Shown: positions 32,773-58,303 of the stretch, one piece after another
How the letters are laid out: every line of letters begins with the position of its first letter
How positions within the stretch are numbered: the stretch's first letter is position 1
Assembly: GCA_037179385.1 (NCBI GenBank)
Contig: CM074184.1
Span: forward strand, 11,488,001 to 11,552,000
Length of the DNA: 64,000 bases
From: Holothuria scabra
Taxonomy: Eukaryota; Echinodermata; Holothuroidea; Aspidochirotida; Holothuriidae
Reading direction: 5' to 3'
Notes under the pieces: model-generated
Databases searched by the model: none
What the model saw: the letters and a program-made list of their open reading frames with translations, nothing else
What the model was told of the DNA's origin: nothing
Program-made: the position numbers and the translations under genes

Positions 32773-35317
32773 TCTTAAAAAATTGCGACCTCTTCAAACG
32801 ATCAAAAATTGCGTTAAACGTTTGGAAAGAGAATCTAAAAAGCCTTTATTTTTAGCTTTACTTTGCAATAATAAAAAAATCAGCATCTTGCTAAGTGACC
32901 CAAAAATTACCCCATAAAATGTACCACTACCATCAAATGAAATGTTCTTAAATCTTTTCCGGGGGAAACTATATGTGACGGATTTGAAAATGTGTTTCTC
33001 TGTTGTGATCCACAGCTAAATTCAAGATCCGCTGAACTGATGAAATTGTCTATACACCCAAACCCCCGACTATAAACGATGAAAAAATGGTATCCGTAAG
33101 GGAAAAGACATGAATCATTGGCCCCTTGCGGTATGCCACTAGTTACTTATGTAATTTATGTTGGCGGATAAGACGCTTAATTCATTGTTGCAAAAAAGGA
33201 AAGTGCTTTCAAGTCAGTAAGCTCGCATTTTCAGTCCAGAATGGCTTTCCTTTCAAAGCAAGAGTTTCCACTTAAAACAAACTATAGGTGAATATGGTTT
33301 CAATGAAAGCAGAGGTTCGCCAAGTTTCGTGTCAAATGCTATCCACTTGGATTGTAATCAGTTTGCTCTCAAAACTGAAGTAAAAATATTCATGACACTA
33401 GTAGTTCGTACAACGCAAAACAGCTGGGTGGAAGAGGTACACTCAGATACCTTTGTTGATTAACCCTCGAGAGGTAGCATATGCTAAATCTGCTAAAATT
33501 TAATACACGCCCAGACATATGAGTTAAGTTTGAAGGCGTGTGGGGAGGGTAGATCGGGGAAGCAACTTTGACTGACGGGGGAACCCAAGATTGGCTATGG
33601 TTATACCGAGATGGTATGATAATACCAATAAAAGTAATAAACTGATAAAGGTGTTTCATAATTGCCCAATTTCGTTCATGTAGATGGGGTAGATATATTT
33701 CGCAGACTACGCATTTTGTGGAAGTTTGGTAGACACAATGTGGTGTTTGAATGCGTTACCATGTGATGACACGATGCAGTCGGGCATAAGAAAGTTCTAA
33801 ATAGCTGGGCCTACTATTCGTAGATTTTCCCTACCGTAGCTATGAGTATAGGCGTAGTAAGACGGCTGTTTGATTTGGTTTTGTGTGTGAAAGTTTGGAC
33901 TTGCTCAAGTAATACCGGTACAAATCGAAAGATTTTGCAAGAGTCTTAAAATACTTTCAAAATAATACAAGATAAGGGCAAAGTCACTACACCTATTGTA
34001 GGAATATGATATTGCTTCTCATTCAATTTAAATTTTGCTTTAAATATTACAGAGTCGTCAAATCCTCCAAATTCAAGCTTCACGGCGGCCAGTAGGTGGC
34101 ATGCTTCCACCCCCTCATTTTTCAGTGGAGGGCTGTCGCCCCCGCAGCCTCCCGCTTCCTACGCCTATACAACAATGCTACTTTCGGAATTGAGAGGGAG
34201 TGATGTTTCAGAATCTAGTGTTGTTCCTTTAACAAAGGCTTTTAAAAGGCGCTCGGCACTGTATAAGGAGGGGCTTAACTTTCATTCGACCTTTCATTAA
34301 GCTTAATAAATTACAGAAAGATACAATTTGTTAATAAAATCGCTTCCGATCAAAGAGAATGACATCTCGTAAGGACTATTGTAATGTTTCGTTGTGGGAA
34401 ATACCTTTTCGGTTCAGACAAAGCCTCACGTTGAATTCCATATTTCTTTAAATCCGATACGGGACGTCTGTTTTCTTTCTCCAAAAAGGTTTATATCACA
34501 TCAGTGAGTTGCTTTTGTCGAATGATTGAATGGATTACTTTTAGTATACAGAAGTCTAGAATCAAGAAATTATATCTTAAAGTTGCATTTTATATTTGGT
34601 TCATATGCTTCAACATCTTATGTGACAGCGCAGGAATGGCTTATAAAGACGCAAGTTAAAACATTTGGAACTATTTTGCAGGTTTTGAATAACGTGCTTA
34701 AAAATTCTAGACTTCATGTGCAACTTCTAAAGCAAAATTTAAAAATGTTTTCCTCCATTGTAACTTGACCCTTTACATCTTTAAAAATCGTGAGTACATG
34801 TTTCCAGTTCTAATCTTTTCTAGTACTGCTTTACGAAACCCCTCAACTTTGCCAGGTCAGAAATTTCTCCAGTTAAAAGCATTTTTCAGTGGCTTTCCAC
34901 TTGGGTTTCGTAAGAAAGGAAAAAATGTTCCGGACTATAACCTCCAAATTCTGTTGCAGTACACCTTTCCTAACTCATGATACCTTTCTTTAATGATCAC
35001 TTATTTTGGTTTAAAAATACCTTCACTTTAAACAAAGCCACAGAAAAGTATGTAACGTGGACCCATTACCTCAGATTCTTTTTGTGTTTTTCTTTATAAT
35101 TTATTAAATGCTCCGTCTATCCTTGAAATTTACTACTTGACGAATGTTTGAGGATTTTATCAATTAAGTCTAGCATTAACCACACTCTATGAGTGGTATA
35201 GCAAACAATATTGCTTACTATTCCCTTGCAGCTGCATAAAAATTATTAACTGAATGCAAAGCCAAATAAATGTGCTGCCATGACATTACACATTTCCCAC
35301 AATGCACTGAATCTCAC
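32773..35317. other. Unassigned DNA
   Basis: Open frames of 60-90 codons on both strands (33390-33659 minus, 34526-34980 plus) have no recognised domains. At 34081-34170 a G/C-rich patch resembles a transposon end, but no partner was found. Confidence 0.35.
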
Positions 35318-35871
35318 CAAAAAATGCATAACGCGATTGAAAATTAGTATCTTCTGATACTATATGCTATTGAGATGCAGTTTTCAACCAGAGAAAATTT
35401 TTCTGCAATTTTTTGGTGAATTTTGTCTCCAGAATCCTGTACCTAATGTTTGGGTTTTGATTGCGTACATATCGGCCCTACGATAGTCAGTCCCAAGGAC
35501 AAGATGATCATATACTTGGGAAATTAATTATGGACCTAAATGCAGGAGCTCGACCAGGCCAGGAAAAGGGTTGCAAGCCAAAAAATACATAATGCGATTG
35601 AAAATTAGTATCTCTTGATACTATATGCTATTGAGATGCAGTTTTCACCTCCTGAAAGAGAAAATTTTCTGCATTTTTTGAAGTCCCTGAATTTTGTCTC
35701 CAGAATCCTGTACCTAATGTTTGGGTTTTGATTGCATTCATATTGGCCCTACGATTGTCAGTCCCAAGGACAAGGTGATCATATATTTGGGAAATTAATT
35801 ATGGACATAAATGCAGGAGCTCAACCAGGCCAGGAAAAGGGTTGTAAGCCAAAAATGCATAATGCGATTGA
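35318..35871 (+). repeat. Tandem duplication, ~265 bp unit (two units plus a stub)
   Basis: Unit 1 at 35318-35578 and unit 2 at 35579-35850 share GCATAACGCGATTGAAAATT, ATACTATATGCTATTGAGAT, CTCCAGAATCCTGTACCTAA and GAGCTC(G/A)ACCAGGCCAGGAA. A third unit starts at 35851 and breaks off after GCGATTGAAAG. Units are about 90% alike. A diverged copy of the first part lies reversed at about 56870-56970. Confidence 0.85.
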
Positions 35872-38401
35872 AAGGGTGTTTCCCCATTTTTTAGCCTTTT
35901 CGAGACGTTCTCATGAACACTTCTTCATTTGATAAAGAACTGGAGCTGGAATCAGGGATGGTTCCTGGAAATTGCAAATACCCAGTCACCTTACCCACAA
36001 GAGAGGTTAAACAACTAATGCTCTGGAAGCTGAAAGATTTCAAAAATAACCTATGAATAACAGAATAACATTATGGGACATTTAATGCAAAGTGAGTAGC
36101 TTTACACTAAATTACTGACACCAACACAAATTCATCATAAGCAAATCCTGTAATGCATTTATCTTTAAATACAATATATGTTCAAGGAACAACATTCTTT
36201 TTGTGAGAGCAAGTAATTCACATGAAAATTTTTCTTGACTGATCTCACATTAATTGAAAAACAAAATCTAAAAGGAGATAATTTCCTAGAATATTTGTCA
36301 CTACAATTCACTTTGAATTCACTGTTGCTTTCTTGCAGCTCCCTGGTGTTCCCCGTAATCCAAGGTGTACTAAAGAAATTTTGATGAAAAAGGTGCTCAT
36401 GGAGATTGTTAGAATTTTGTAAATGATCTAGAGATGAAGTTTACCCCCCAAAATAATTTACACCCTAAAATTCAACACCATACTTATGCATCCTAATCCA
36501 ATGGGGGTTTTGGCAACGGCAAGCTGCCCCCATAGCACTGAAATACATGACTCCCCTGTCTCCCCTGGCATTGTTTTTGTGGGAGTGGCCTCTTCACAAA
36601 TTTTGGCTGCTACCTCACAGAAAATTGCTTTCAATGTGACATGCACTGTACAAGCTATTGAAGAGGTGATACTTCCCCCTCTGTTTGTGCCAAAGTTGAG
36701 ATCATTTCAGCCATGGACTAGTGTAAGACCTCACAATCAGTAAAACCCAGGGAAATTCTACTCTTGCTTAATTTCAAGTCCTTTCACAAGTGAAATCCAA
36801 TATACATTCGAAAATAAGCAGAATTTTGGAGAGCCAAAGAAAACAGTGTGGGAAAACTTTTCATGGCAAGTAAAGAAAGAATGATGGGAAGCCCTTCTGG
36901 CTCTCTCTATGTCTATCCCATCATGCTGATAACTTGCCACAGGATCACTGAAGGTAAGAAGAGTTAAATAATGTAAATAGGAGGTAAGTACCATGGCTCC
37001 TAGATAAGTAATTTTCCAAATCTATGAAAAATGAATTATGGTGCAAAGTTTGCCCATTATTTTAGTTATGTGAACTCATTAACAGTACATTTGCCACCAG
37101 GACAATCTCCATAGTCCTAAGAATAAACAGGAGCACTGGTCCAATTATTCTAACATATACATCACATTTACAAGTCCAGTACTTAATGTTACTAGCACTG
37201 GTGGCTAAATACAGCATGACCTCACGTACAAGGGAAATATTTCCAAATTTCTAGACCATCTGATATTAGAGCAGACCAATCAGTTAAGATTACCTGACAA
37301 ATTCAAAATTTCCTTTTGAACAGCTTTCCTATTGTGTTGGAACTCTGTCCAAATGCATGAGGCAAAACTTTGACCAGAAAAAATGACAGTTTGAAGCTTA
37401 GACACTGAAAATATCCATGTATTTTCTTAAACTCAAAATGCAGTATTATGCTCTCCTGAATCATGGCTTTGAACAAAATGATACCTTAGTCACCTTTGAA
37501 CCTACCATCCAAGACAAAGGTGTACTTTATACCAAAACAAAAAATCAACAGGATTGATTTAATCCTCAATTTTTTTCACAACATAATATTTTCACAAGGG
37601 AAGAAAAATATGTACTCATGCCAAATCAAAAAAGAGATGAAAGTTCCCATAATTTATGAAACATGAACCCCCAAAATACACTGGGGATGTTGGCTCAAGC
37701 TTCTATTCTTGAGAGAACACATTCTTAAACTCTTTCCATGTTCGAAGATAACGAAATTATTTGTGCAATTATTTTGGAAATGAACTTAGTAAACATACTC
37801 CATGATCAAAACTACAAACCATTCAGAGTAAAATAACATTTGATAAACTAAAGATTGCACCATTTTTTGAAGGGTGCACATGTGTAATCTTTCATTTTAG
37901 CTATAGCACGCACAGAAAATACTGCAATCAAAATCATAACATCAGTCTCATTGATCTTTTCTTTTGTTCTGACAACACCATGTTTTCTTACAGACTTCCA
38001 CTGACCCAAAAATGCCTTTCATTTTTAGTAGCACCAATTTGGTGCATTCAGATATTTAAACTTACAGATGCATGACAGAAGCCATTTTTACACATATTTT
38101 TCTTCCAAATTATTGACATATGTACTGGATTTCCCTTAGACACAAATTTCAATCTGTCTTAGGTTACAATGAGTTCACTGCTGATATCTTCACTGTCTGG
38201 CATGTCTACAATTTTGCCAACATTATTCAAAGTGAAGTTGTTTGCTTTATTCAGAAGACTTCATTCAAGATGGAAAAAAAGCTGAGTAAAACAAAAAGAG
38301 GGAATTGAAGAAAACAAAAAAGATTCATCCCTGAAAAAAAGGACCAGGTTATAATCTTTACAAGCAAAGTTCAATTATTCATGAAACAAGGATGGGGGTA
38401 G
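35872..38401. other. Unassigned DNA
   Basis: An acceptor-like tract at 36323-36340 (TGCTTTCTTGCAG) precedes 27 open codons that end in TAA. A further open frame is at 36486-36743 (+, 85 codons) with protein-like composition but no recognised family. Otherwise AT-rich and empty. Confidence 0.35.
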
Positions 38402-38548
38402 ATGCACACAGTTTAACAAGGTGTTTCTTGATTGGCTGTTACCAATGTGTTGCATAAATTGTATTGTTGTTTTGTAGGGTTAGGGATTAGGTTTGGAATT
38501 AGGGCTACTGTTAGCCAGTTTGGAAATTTCTTGTTAAACAGTGTGCAT
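38402..38548. mobile_element. 147 bp MITE, ATGCACACAGTTTAACAAG ends
   Basis: The left end ATGCACACAGTTTAACAAG and the right end CTTGTTAAACAGTGTGCAT are inverse with one mismatch. The interior is unrelated. No clear target duplication. Confidence 0.65.
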
Positions 38549-39363
38549 TGCCCCAGTGATGGAGATGAAATGACATAATGCACCAATTGTACTAATGAGA
38601 TGAGATGCATGTGACCCAGACAGATACACAGACACACACACATACAGATGTACAGACAGACCACTCTGTGCATTAATTATGCTGTTGACTCCAGAGTAGG
38701 CATTGGCACAAAGATTTGCAGTAAGGGAAAACTCAGAATTTTAAATACAGCAAATATGTATCAATAGATGTAATAAATATGACAAAGTTTTACCACAGTA
38801 ATCACTTTCACACCCTACAAGGTGTATTTTACTCACCAATTGACATAAACACTGCATCCACACTCACACACTAACTCTTGGCAGGTCACGCACACACTCA
38901 ATAATATCTTCTAATAGAAATTCTAATGTCGGTCATGACAGCACAAGATAGAGGGCTGCAGTACAATATCACCACCATACTCTGAGATAGATGAGACATC
39001 CATACACAAATCTTTCCAAAGCCAAAGTAAACATTTACAAAATAAAAATCTTACTCTAGGAGAGTACATGAGGATGAATAACAAAATTGATGTTTCAGTT
39101 GTATTAATATCAAGTAATGGGATCATTTAATTTCCACTCAACTAATCATTACACTCTACAAACACAAAAGCAACACAAGATCATGAAATGCTACAATATA
39201 TATAGCTATGATGTAGAAGGGAAACACAACATGGTGCAGCTTTGCAGTAATTTCATGGGTAGAACCACATTGTTCTTGCTAACACTAAAATAAATCAAAG
39301 CAACATGATCTTGATATCATTCATAGTCTAATAGAATCAGAACGACAGGTATACCATCTAGCG
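38549..39363. other. Unassigned DNA with short ACAC/CAGA runs
   Basis: A short CA-rich stretch at 38620-38660. No gene or larger repeat is recognised. Confidence 0.4.
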
Positions 39364-39572
39364 CAGGGGTTTTCAACCCTTTTTAGCCGTCATCTCAACT
39401 TGGCTGTAATGAATGAATCAGGTCCCACCATTAGTTAATAAGAGGTGATTTCGAATACTTCAAACCAAGGCCCTCATCTTTTTCCCATGCTCTCATTTCT
39501 TCCTCCATAGGACTTGGGAGCAGCTTACCAGAAACTGAGAAATGCTCCACTGGAGGGGTGTCTGAAAACCTG
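39364..39572. mobile_element. hAT-like MITE
   Basis: Starts CAGGGGTTTTCAACC and ends TCTGAAAACCTG, the usual hAT-type CAGGGG...TTCAAC terminus. The 8 bases outside are ATCTAGCG and CTCTAGGG, matching at 6 of 8 positions as an aged 8 bp target duplication. 209 bp, non-coding. Confidence 0.7.
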
Positions 39573-40256
39573 CTCTAGGGTGACCAAGTCATCCTACATT
39601 ATCGGATGGTTTGAGAGGAGGTATCTGACAAAGCTCCATGTTCATCTTTAAACATGGGAACGAGGAGTTGAGTGCAGAAATTCTCATATTGAACATTTCC
39701 ATAATTTTCAAAATTGACACTTTGTACATTTTTGTATTCATTTTAATTTATTGTTTCTATTTGCATTACATTAAGCGTTAAGAGCCTACAGGCAATCACA
39801 CACACAATTTAACCAATAACCTCTTAGCTCTCTCACCTTGCCAGAAAGAAAAGAGTAATACATTTATTGAAAAAAAATAATATATCTGATATCCCTTCTT
39901 CCTCCTTGACAATTTTGGCGCGATTATTTTTTTGTAAAACCATAACACAACAGAAGAATAAGCATCAGCATAAATCTGCTGCTGGTGATGTTGAAATGCA
40001 AAGAATATTCACCTGTCACTGTTTGCATGACAAGCACACAATAGTTATTATTGACATGTGGCAGTGGCTTATATATGCCCCCAGCCCCAGCTCCAGTCTT
40101 TTACAATCAGAATTACAGCTTGCAGCATAGCTCCAAATCAGGGTTTGGAGCTCAGCACAAACTGGGTCTAAACAGAGCCCAGCTTAGTACATTCATTACA
40201 CAGCTTACATCAACTTCAAAGATGGACAGGCCTTACAAAGCAGACTGTAATACAGA
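39573..40256 (-). other. Presumed 3' UTR of the MKK4 gene
   Basis: Directly downstream of the stop on the minus strand. It has no open frame of note on either strand beyond short ones and contains the candidate poly(A) signal. Its left limit is set here by the hAT-like MITE only for convenience. Confidence 0.35.
39863..39868 (-). terminator. Candidate poly(A) signal of the MKK4 gene
   Basis: The first AATAAA hexamer on the minus strand after the MKK4 stop, about 390 bases downstream. Another lies near 39750. No downstream GU-rich element was tested, so the real cleavage site is unknown. Confidence 0.3.
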
Positions 40257-54464
<14,208 letters not shown>

Positions 54465-55473
54465 CTGCAAGCAAAACAGAGGCACACGCGTTAAACTTCA
54501 TTTACATAGATTTTATCACACAAACATCTGGTGGCACATCAAGTGAAAGGAAAGAAGAGGAGCAGAATCTCCCCATAACATTGCAATTTTCCAAGACAAC
54601 ACTGGAACAACATGAAAACTCAACTTCCAAAAGGCCTAAAAACAAGGACAAGTTTTGACCTCGACTGTTCACCAGCTGACTCTTAGGCAAGCCACAATTT
54701 AGTGTCACCATGCTTGACTATATAAAAGGGTACTGTAGATAGGAAAATATCACAACACATATATTACAAATTCACCTGTGTTTGTCAAGATGTTTTTATA
54801 CTTTATACATGCACACAGGAATAAAATTCCAATACCCAGACAGTCTTGTCTAAGCCAACAACCTGTAAAATCATCTGATCCTTAGGTACGTAACAATATA
54901 AACCCACATTTGTCATCTTGACGGAAGTTTTAGCCTTTACAACTTGCTTTTCCCAAATATATGGCTACTTACACTCATATTTTCATAAGTAATATAATAA
55001 CGTAGGGGTACGTGACATACCTTATTACTGTACACACACTCTGTGACACAAAACTCTGCTAGCTGAACCACTACAAATGTAAAGAAGCCCCCTTACACAG
55101 AGACATACAACTTGAAAACTTTCTGTCCACCAACTACTCACATAAATCCAGCCACATGAAATAAAGGGGATCTTTAATAACACGTGTTACATAAAAATGC
55201 ATCTAAGCAAGGAGTGTGCAGAGTGGCATTAAATACCAAGGACATATTATCAGCAAGGACTGCAAAGAGTGTCAGTATGGTCTTCTCTGTATGACATGAT
55301 GAACTACATAAAATAAATGCACACATGCTTAAGATACCAATTGGCTGCAAGATATTATCATTACCTGTTGAACAGATGACTGAAACAGTTTTCACAGAGG
55401 CCCAACAAACCTGTTAGTTTAAACATAACTCCATCTTCACACTATATACTGGGCTTTGTTGTTATCCAATGCA
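54465..55473 (-). other. Start of the long 5' MKK4 intron
   Basis: About 1 kb with no recognised element or exon. I looked on the minus strand for the glycine-loop exon (a MAVK-type end before GT) in 54465-64000 and found none. Confidence 0.6.
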
Positions 55474-55870
55474 CACATGTATGGAACTCCAAAACCGCCA
55501 TCGCATATGACGATGTACTTCCATTTGGTCTCGTTATTTTACATGAAGATGTTAGTTCAAATGGCCATCTATCCAGTAATGATGGCGTTCTTCCGTTTTT
55601 CGACGTTGCCAACTCAAACGGCGTTCCATCACATATAACGATGTACTTCCATTTGGTGGCGTTATTTTACATGACGATGTTAGTTCAAATGGCCATCTAT
55701 CCCGGGAATAATGGCGTTCTTCCGTTTTGCGATGTTACCATCTTAAACGCGACGGCGTTTGATCAAACGGCGATGTGCATCCAAGACTTGTATCTAAGAC
55801 GTGTATCCAATGCGTGTATCCAAGGGGAGTTCCTGTTCTTAGGTATACATATTCAGCAAAGTAAAATCGA

Positions 55871-55897
55871 ACCAATCACAATGGCTGTCATATAAAG
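55871..55897 (+). promoter_or_regulatory. Candidate CCAAT + TATA promoter in the foldback core
   Basis: ACCAATCAC at about 55871-55879 and TATAAA at about 55892-55897, about 155 bases before the ATG at 56052. The spacing is short but promoter-like. The sequence between them and the ATG holds no other feature. Confidence 0.35.
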
Positions 55898-56051
55898 AGA
55901 TCTAGGTCTCGCACATGTGCGCGCGGTTTCATACTAGTTACTCAATATACTAGGCTAAGTTAGTTACCCACATGTCCCATATGCATGCTTAATAACCTCA
56001 TACAACCACCTGTGTGCTCTAAGCAAAACGTTCAAGTTCAACGATCAGACG

Positions 56052-56306
56052 ATGGATGAAATAATTGAATCCCTTCACATTGTAAATGAAGACGAGGTGA
56101 AGGAAAACTTTCGGAGGGAAGCAGTAAGTTTGATCACTCATTGCAATGATAATGCTCGCCTTTACGTAGCCAAAGCCAAACCTGATTGGCTGCATCTTTT
56201 ACAAAACCATCCTTTAGATGGAATAGTCATCATTGGTAACTCCCCTTGGATACACTCCTTGGATACACGCCTTAGATACACGTCTTGGATACACATTGCC
56301 GTTTGA
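56052..56306 (+). CDS. Unknown short ORF or first exon inside the foldback element
   Basis: 84 codons starting MDEIIESLHIVNEDEVKENF and open into the right arm. After codon 24 (…FRREA) the DNA reads GTAAGT, a consensus donor, so the real product may be a 24-residue first exon. The composition (acidic, helix-forming) is protein-like and unlike the arms. I recognise no family. It may be a captured host first exon or a remnant of the element's own gene. Confidence 0.35.
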   Translation: MDEIIESLHIVNEDEVKENFRREAVSLITHCNDNARLYVAKAKPDWLHLLQNHPLDGIVIIGNSPWIHSLDTRLRYTSWIHIAV

Positions 56307-56462
56307 TCGAACGCCGTTTACGATGGTAACATGGAAAAACGGAAAAACGCCATCATTCCTGGGATAGATGGCTATTTGAACTAACATCGTCATGTAAAAT
56401 AACGCCACCAAATGGAAGTACATCGTCATATGCGATGGCGGTTTTGGCGTTCCATACACATG

Positions 56463-57698
56463 ATGGGCACTCAGTACATTAGATGGTCAAGGTCAGTTTT
56501 TCATGAAAGTTTAGTGACTAGAGGAGCCTGACAAATCACAAAGTTCTCCATGTTAGAGAGTTTACATTTCAACATTTTGAAGCAGATCATAAGTAATTTG
56601 CCATCTCCATCCCTTTTATGCTACCAGAACATGTTACATTGATATGGGGGGGGAGGGAGGGGAGAGGAGGGAGGGGAGAGGGAGAGCTAAAGACAACTTT
56701 GGAAGTGAAAACAATTTGTCATGAAACAGATCTACATGCAGGGCTTCCATGAGTGTGCATTATTTGCATATTCTGCATATTAGGAAGCACCAGTATGAAT
56801 GAAAAAAGTGGAATCAAAACTTAATTGTGAAACGTTTCCTGAAAGGATAATTAAAGGCATATTCCCCGACACAAAATTCATTAACTTCAAGGTATGCAGA
56901 TATGTTTTCTTCTTTAGGAGGTGTAAACTTCATCTCAATAGCATATAGCGTCCAGAAGATACAAATTTAGAAAGTTATACAAATTTTTCTTTTGATTTGG
57001 TTCATCGTGTAAATCTGTGATGTCATCACGGCTCATTAATTTGACATTACATTCAATTTATTTATAATTTTTGATGCCACTGCAGGAAATATTAATAAAC
57101 AGTGGTAGTTGTACTCTACTATGGTGAAGGGTAATGCTTGATCTACAGGCAAAGATATTTAAACATACCCACAGTGTAAAATTTCAAGGACAAAAGGACT
57201 TAACCTTATATATAGAAAGACAAAACAAATGAGAGACAATGTGCCCACATTACATTAGTTTTTGTGGCTTTGTTGAAGAGCAGCAGTATTTTTTAACAAA
57301 AGTAACCAATCTTTAAAATGAGATATGTTGAGTTAGGAAAAGGAATTGCGACAGGTTTTTTTTACACAACCCCAGTGAAAAGCCACCGGAAGGCCTTTAA
57401 ATAACTGCCGAGGGAACGATGCCTTCCCAAAAGTGCTACAAACGCATGCCTTTCTTGTGTAAGCTTTCTCTCAGCTTCCATACGTTCTAAATCTTATTTG
57501 AAACTCGATAAATACCTTTCATGTAACCCACTATCCAGTGAAGGTTTGAAACAGTTCAGAGGAGGTAAAAACATTTCTCTCGTCAAAAGGTGCGGTTCCT
57601 CAAAGTTTAAATTATGAAGTGAAAGTCTGTTATCATAATTTGCATTAAACAAATCAAACAGAATAACAAGAGCCCAAGGGCACTGTGGTTCCTTGCAT
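56463..57698. other. Unassigned DNA with a G-rich tract and an old repeat fragment
   Basis: 56647-56690 is a run of GGGG/GAGG blocks with strong G-quadruplex potential. 56870-56970 reversed resembles the 35.3-35.9 kb tandem unit (CTATATGCTATTGAGATG...CACCTCCT(A/G)AA). No exon is found. Confidence 0.45.
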
Positions 57699-57949
57699 TT
57701 AACCCTTTACCGTTGTTTGGGTCCTTTTGGACCCATGCGGAGAGCTCGGCTGTCACCCATCTTTACTGTTTCACGCGGAGCTCGAAACTGCGAGTAGCTA
57801 CCCGAAAATTCGGCCACAACAATGAGAGAGACAAAAGTTTAAGGTCACAGGGTCAATGGCCTACAGAAGCCGACGCGGGGCGGGCTACGTCCGCCCACTC
57901 CCGAGGCGCGCAAATATGCCCTGATCGGAGCACAACGGTAAAGAGTTAA
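57699..57949. mobile_element. TTAA-flanked GC-rich MITE, copy 1
   Basis: TTAA, CCCTTTACCGTTGTTTGGGT ... GCACAACGGTAAAGAG, TTAA. 243 bp between the TTAAs, CpG-rich and G/C-rich in an AT-rich intron. It contains CCTTTTGGACCCATGCGGAG and CCGATCGGAG-type palindromes. The CCC start and TTAA flank are as in piggyBac-derived MITEs. Confidence 0.85.
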
Positions 57950-58044
57950 TCTAAAATATCTGCACCACTCGGCTAAAGGGTTACGTGCACACACGCAGAG
58001 ACAGTGGTATCAGCTTTGCAGTAAACACACTCCACAGGCTTATT

Positions 58045-58303
58045 TTAACCCTTTACCGTTGTTTGGGTCCTTTTGGACCCATGCGGAGAGCTCGGCTGTC
58101 ACCCATCTTGACTGTTTCACATGGAGCTCGAAACTGCGAGTAGCTACCCGAAAATTTGGCCACAACAACGAGAGAGACAATAGTTTAAGGTTACGGGGTC
58201 AATGGCCTACGGAAGCCGATGCGGGGCGGGCTACGTCCGCTTTTCCGCCCACTCCCGAGGTGCGCAAATATGCCCCGATCGGAGCACAACGGTAAAGGGT
58301 TAA
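58045..58303. mobile_element. TTAA-flanked GC-rich MITE, copy 2
   Basis: Same orientation and about 95% identical to 57699-57949, with a small TTTTCCGCCC insertion. TTAA lies on both sides, with perfect ends CCCTTTACCGTTGT / ACAACGGTAAAGGG. The 95 bp between the copies is ordinary AT-rich sequence, so these are two insertions or a duplication. Confidence 0.85.

Larger units (their letters stand above)
55474..56462 (+). mobile_element. Foldback element with cargo (TIRs of ~240-350 bp, CACATG target duplication)
   Basis: The left arm 55480-55835 and right arm 56237-56456 are inverse copies (TATGGAACTCCAAAACCGCC; GTACTTCCATTTGGT; TTACATGACGATGTTAGTTC; AAACGGCGTT; GTGTATCCAAG). The left arm contains a second copy of most of itself (from 55626), so it is longer. 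CACATG flanks both ends (55474-55479, 56457-56462). The unique core 55836-56236 contains a CCAAT box, a TATAAA and an ATG-initiated open stretch ending in a donor-like site. Confidence 0.82.
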
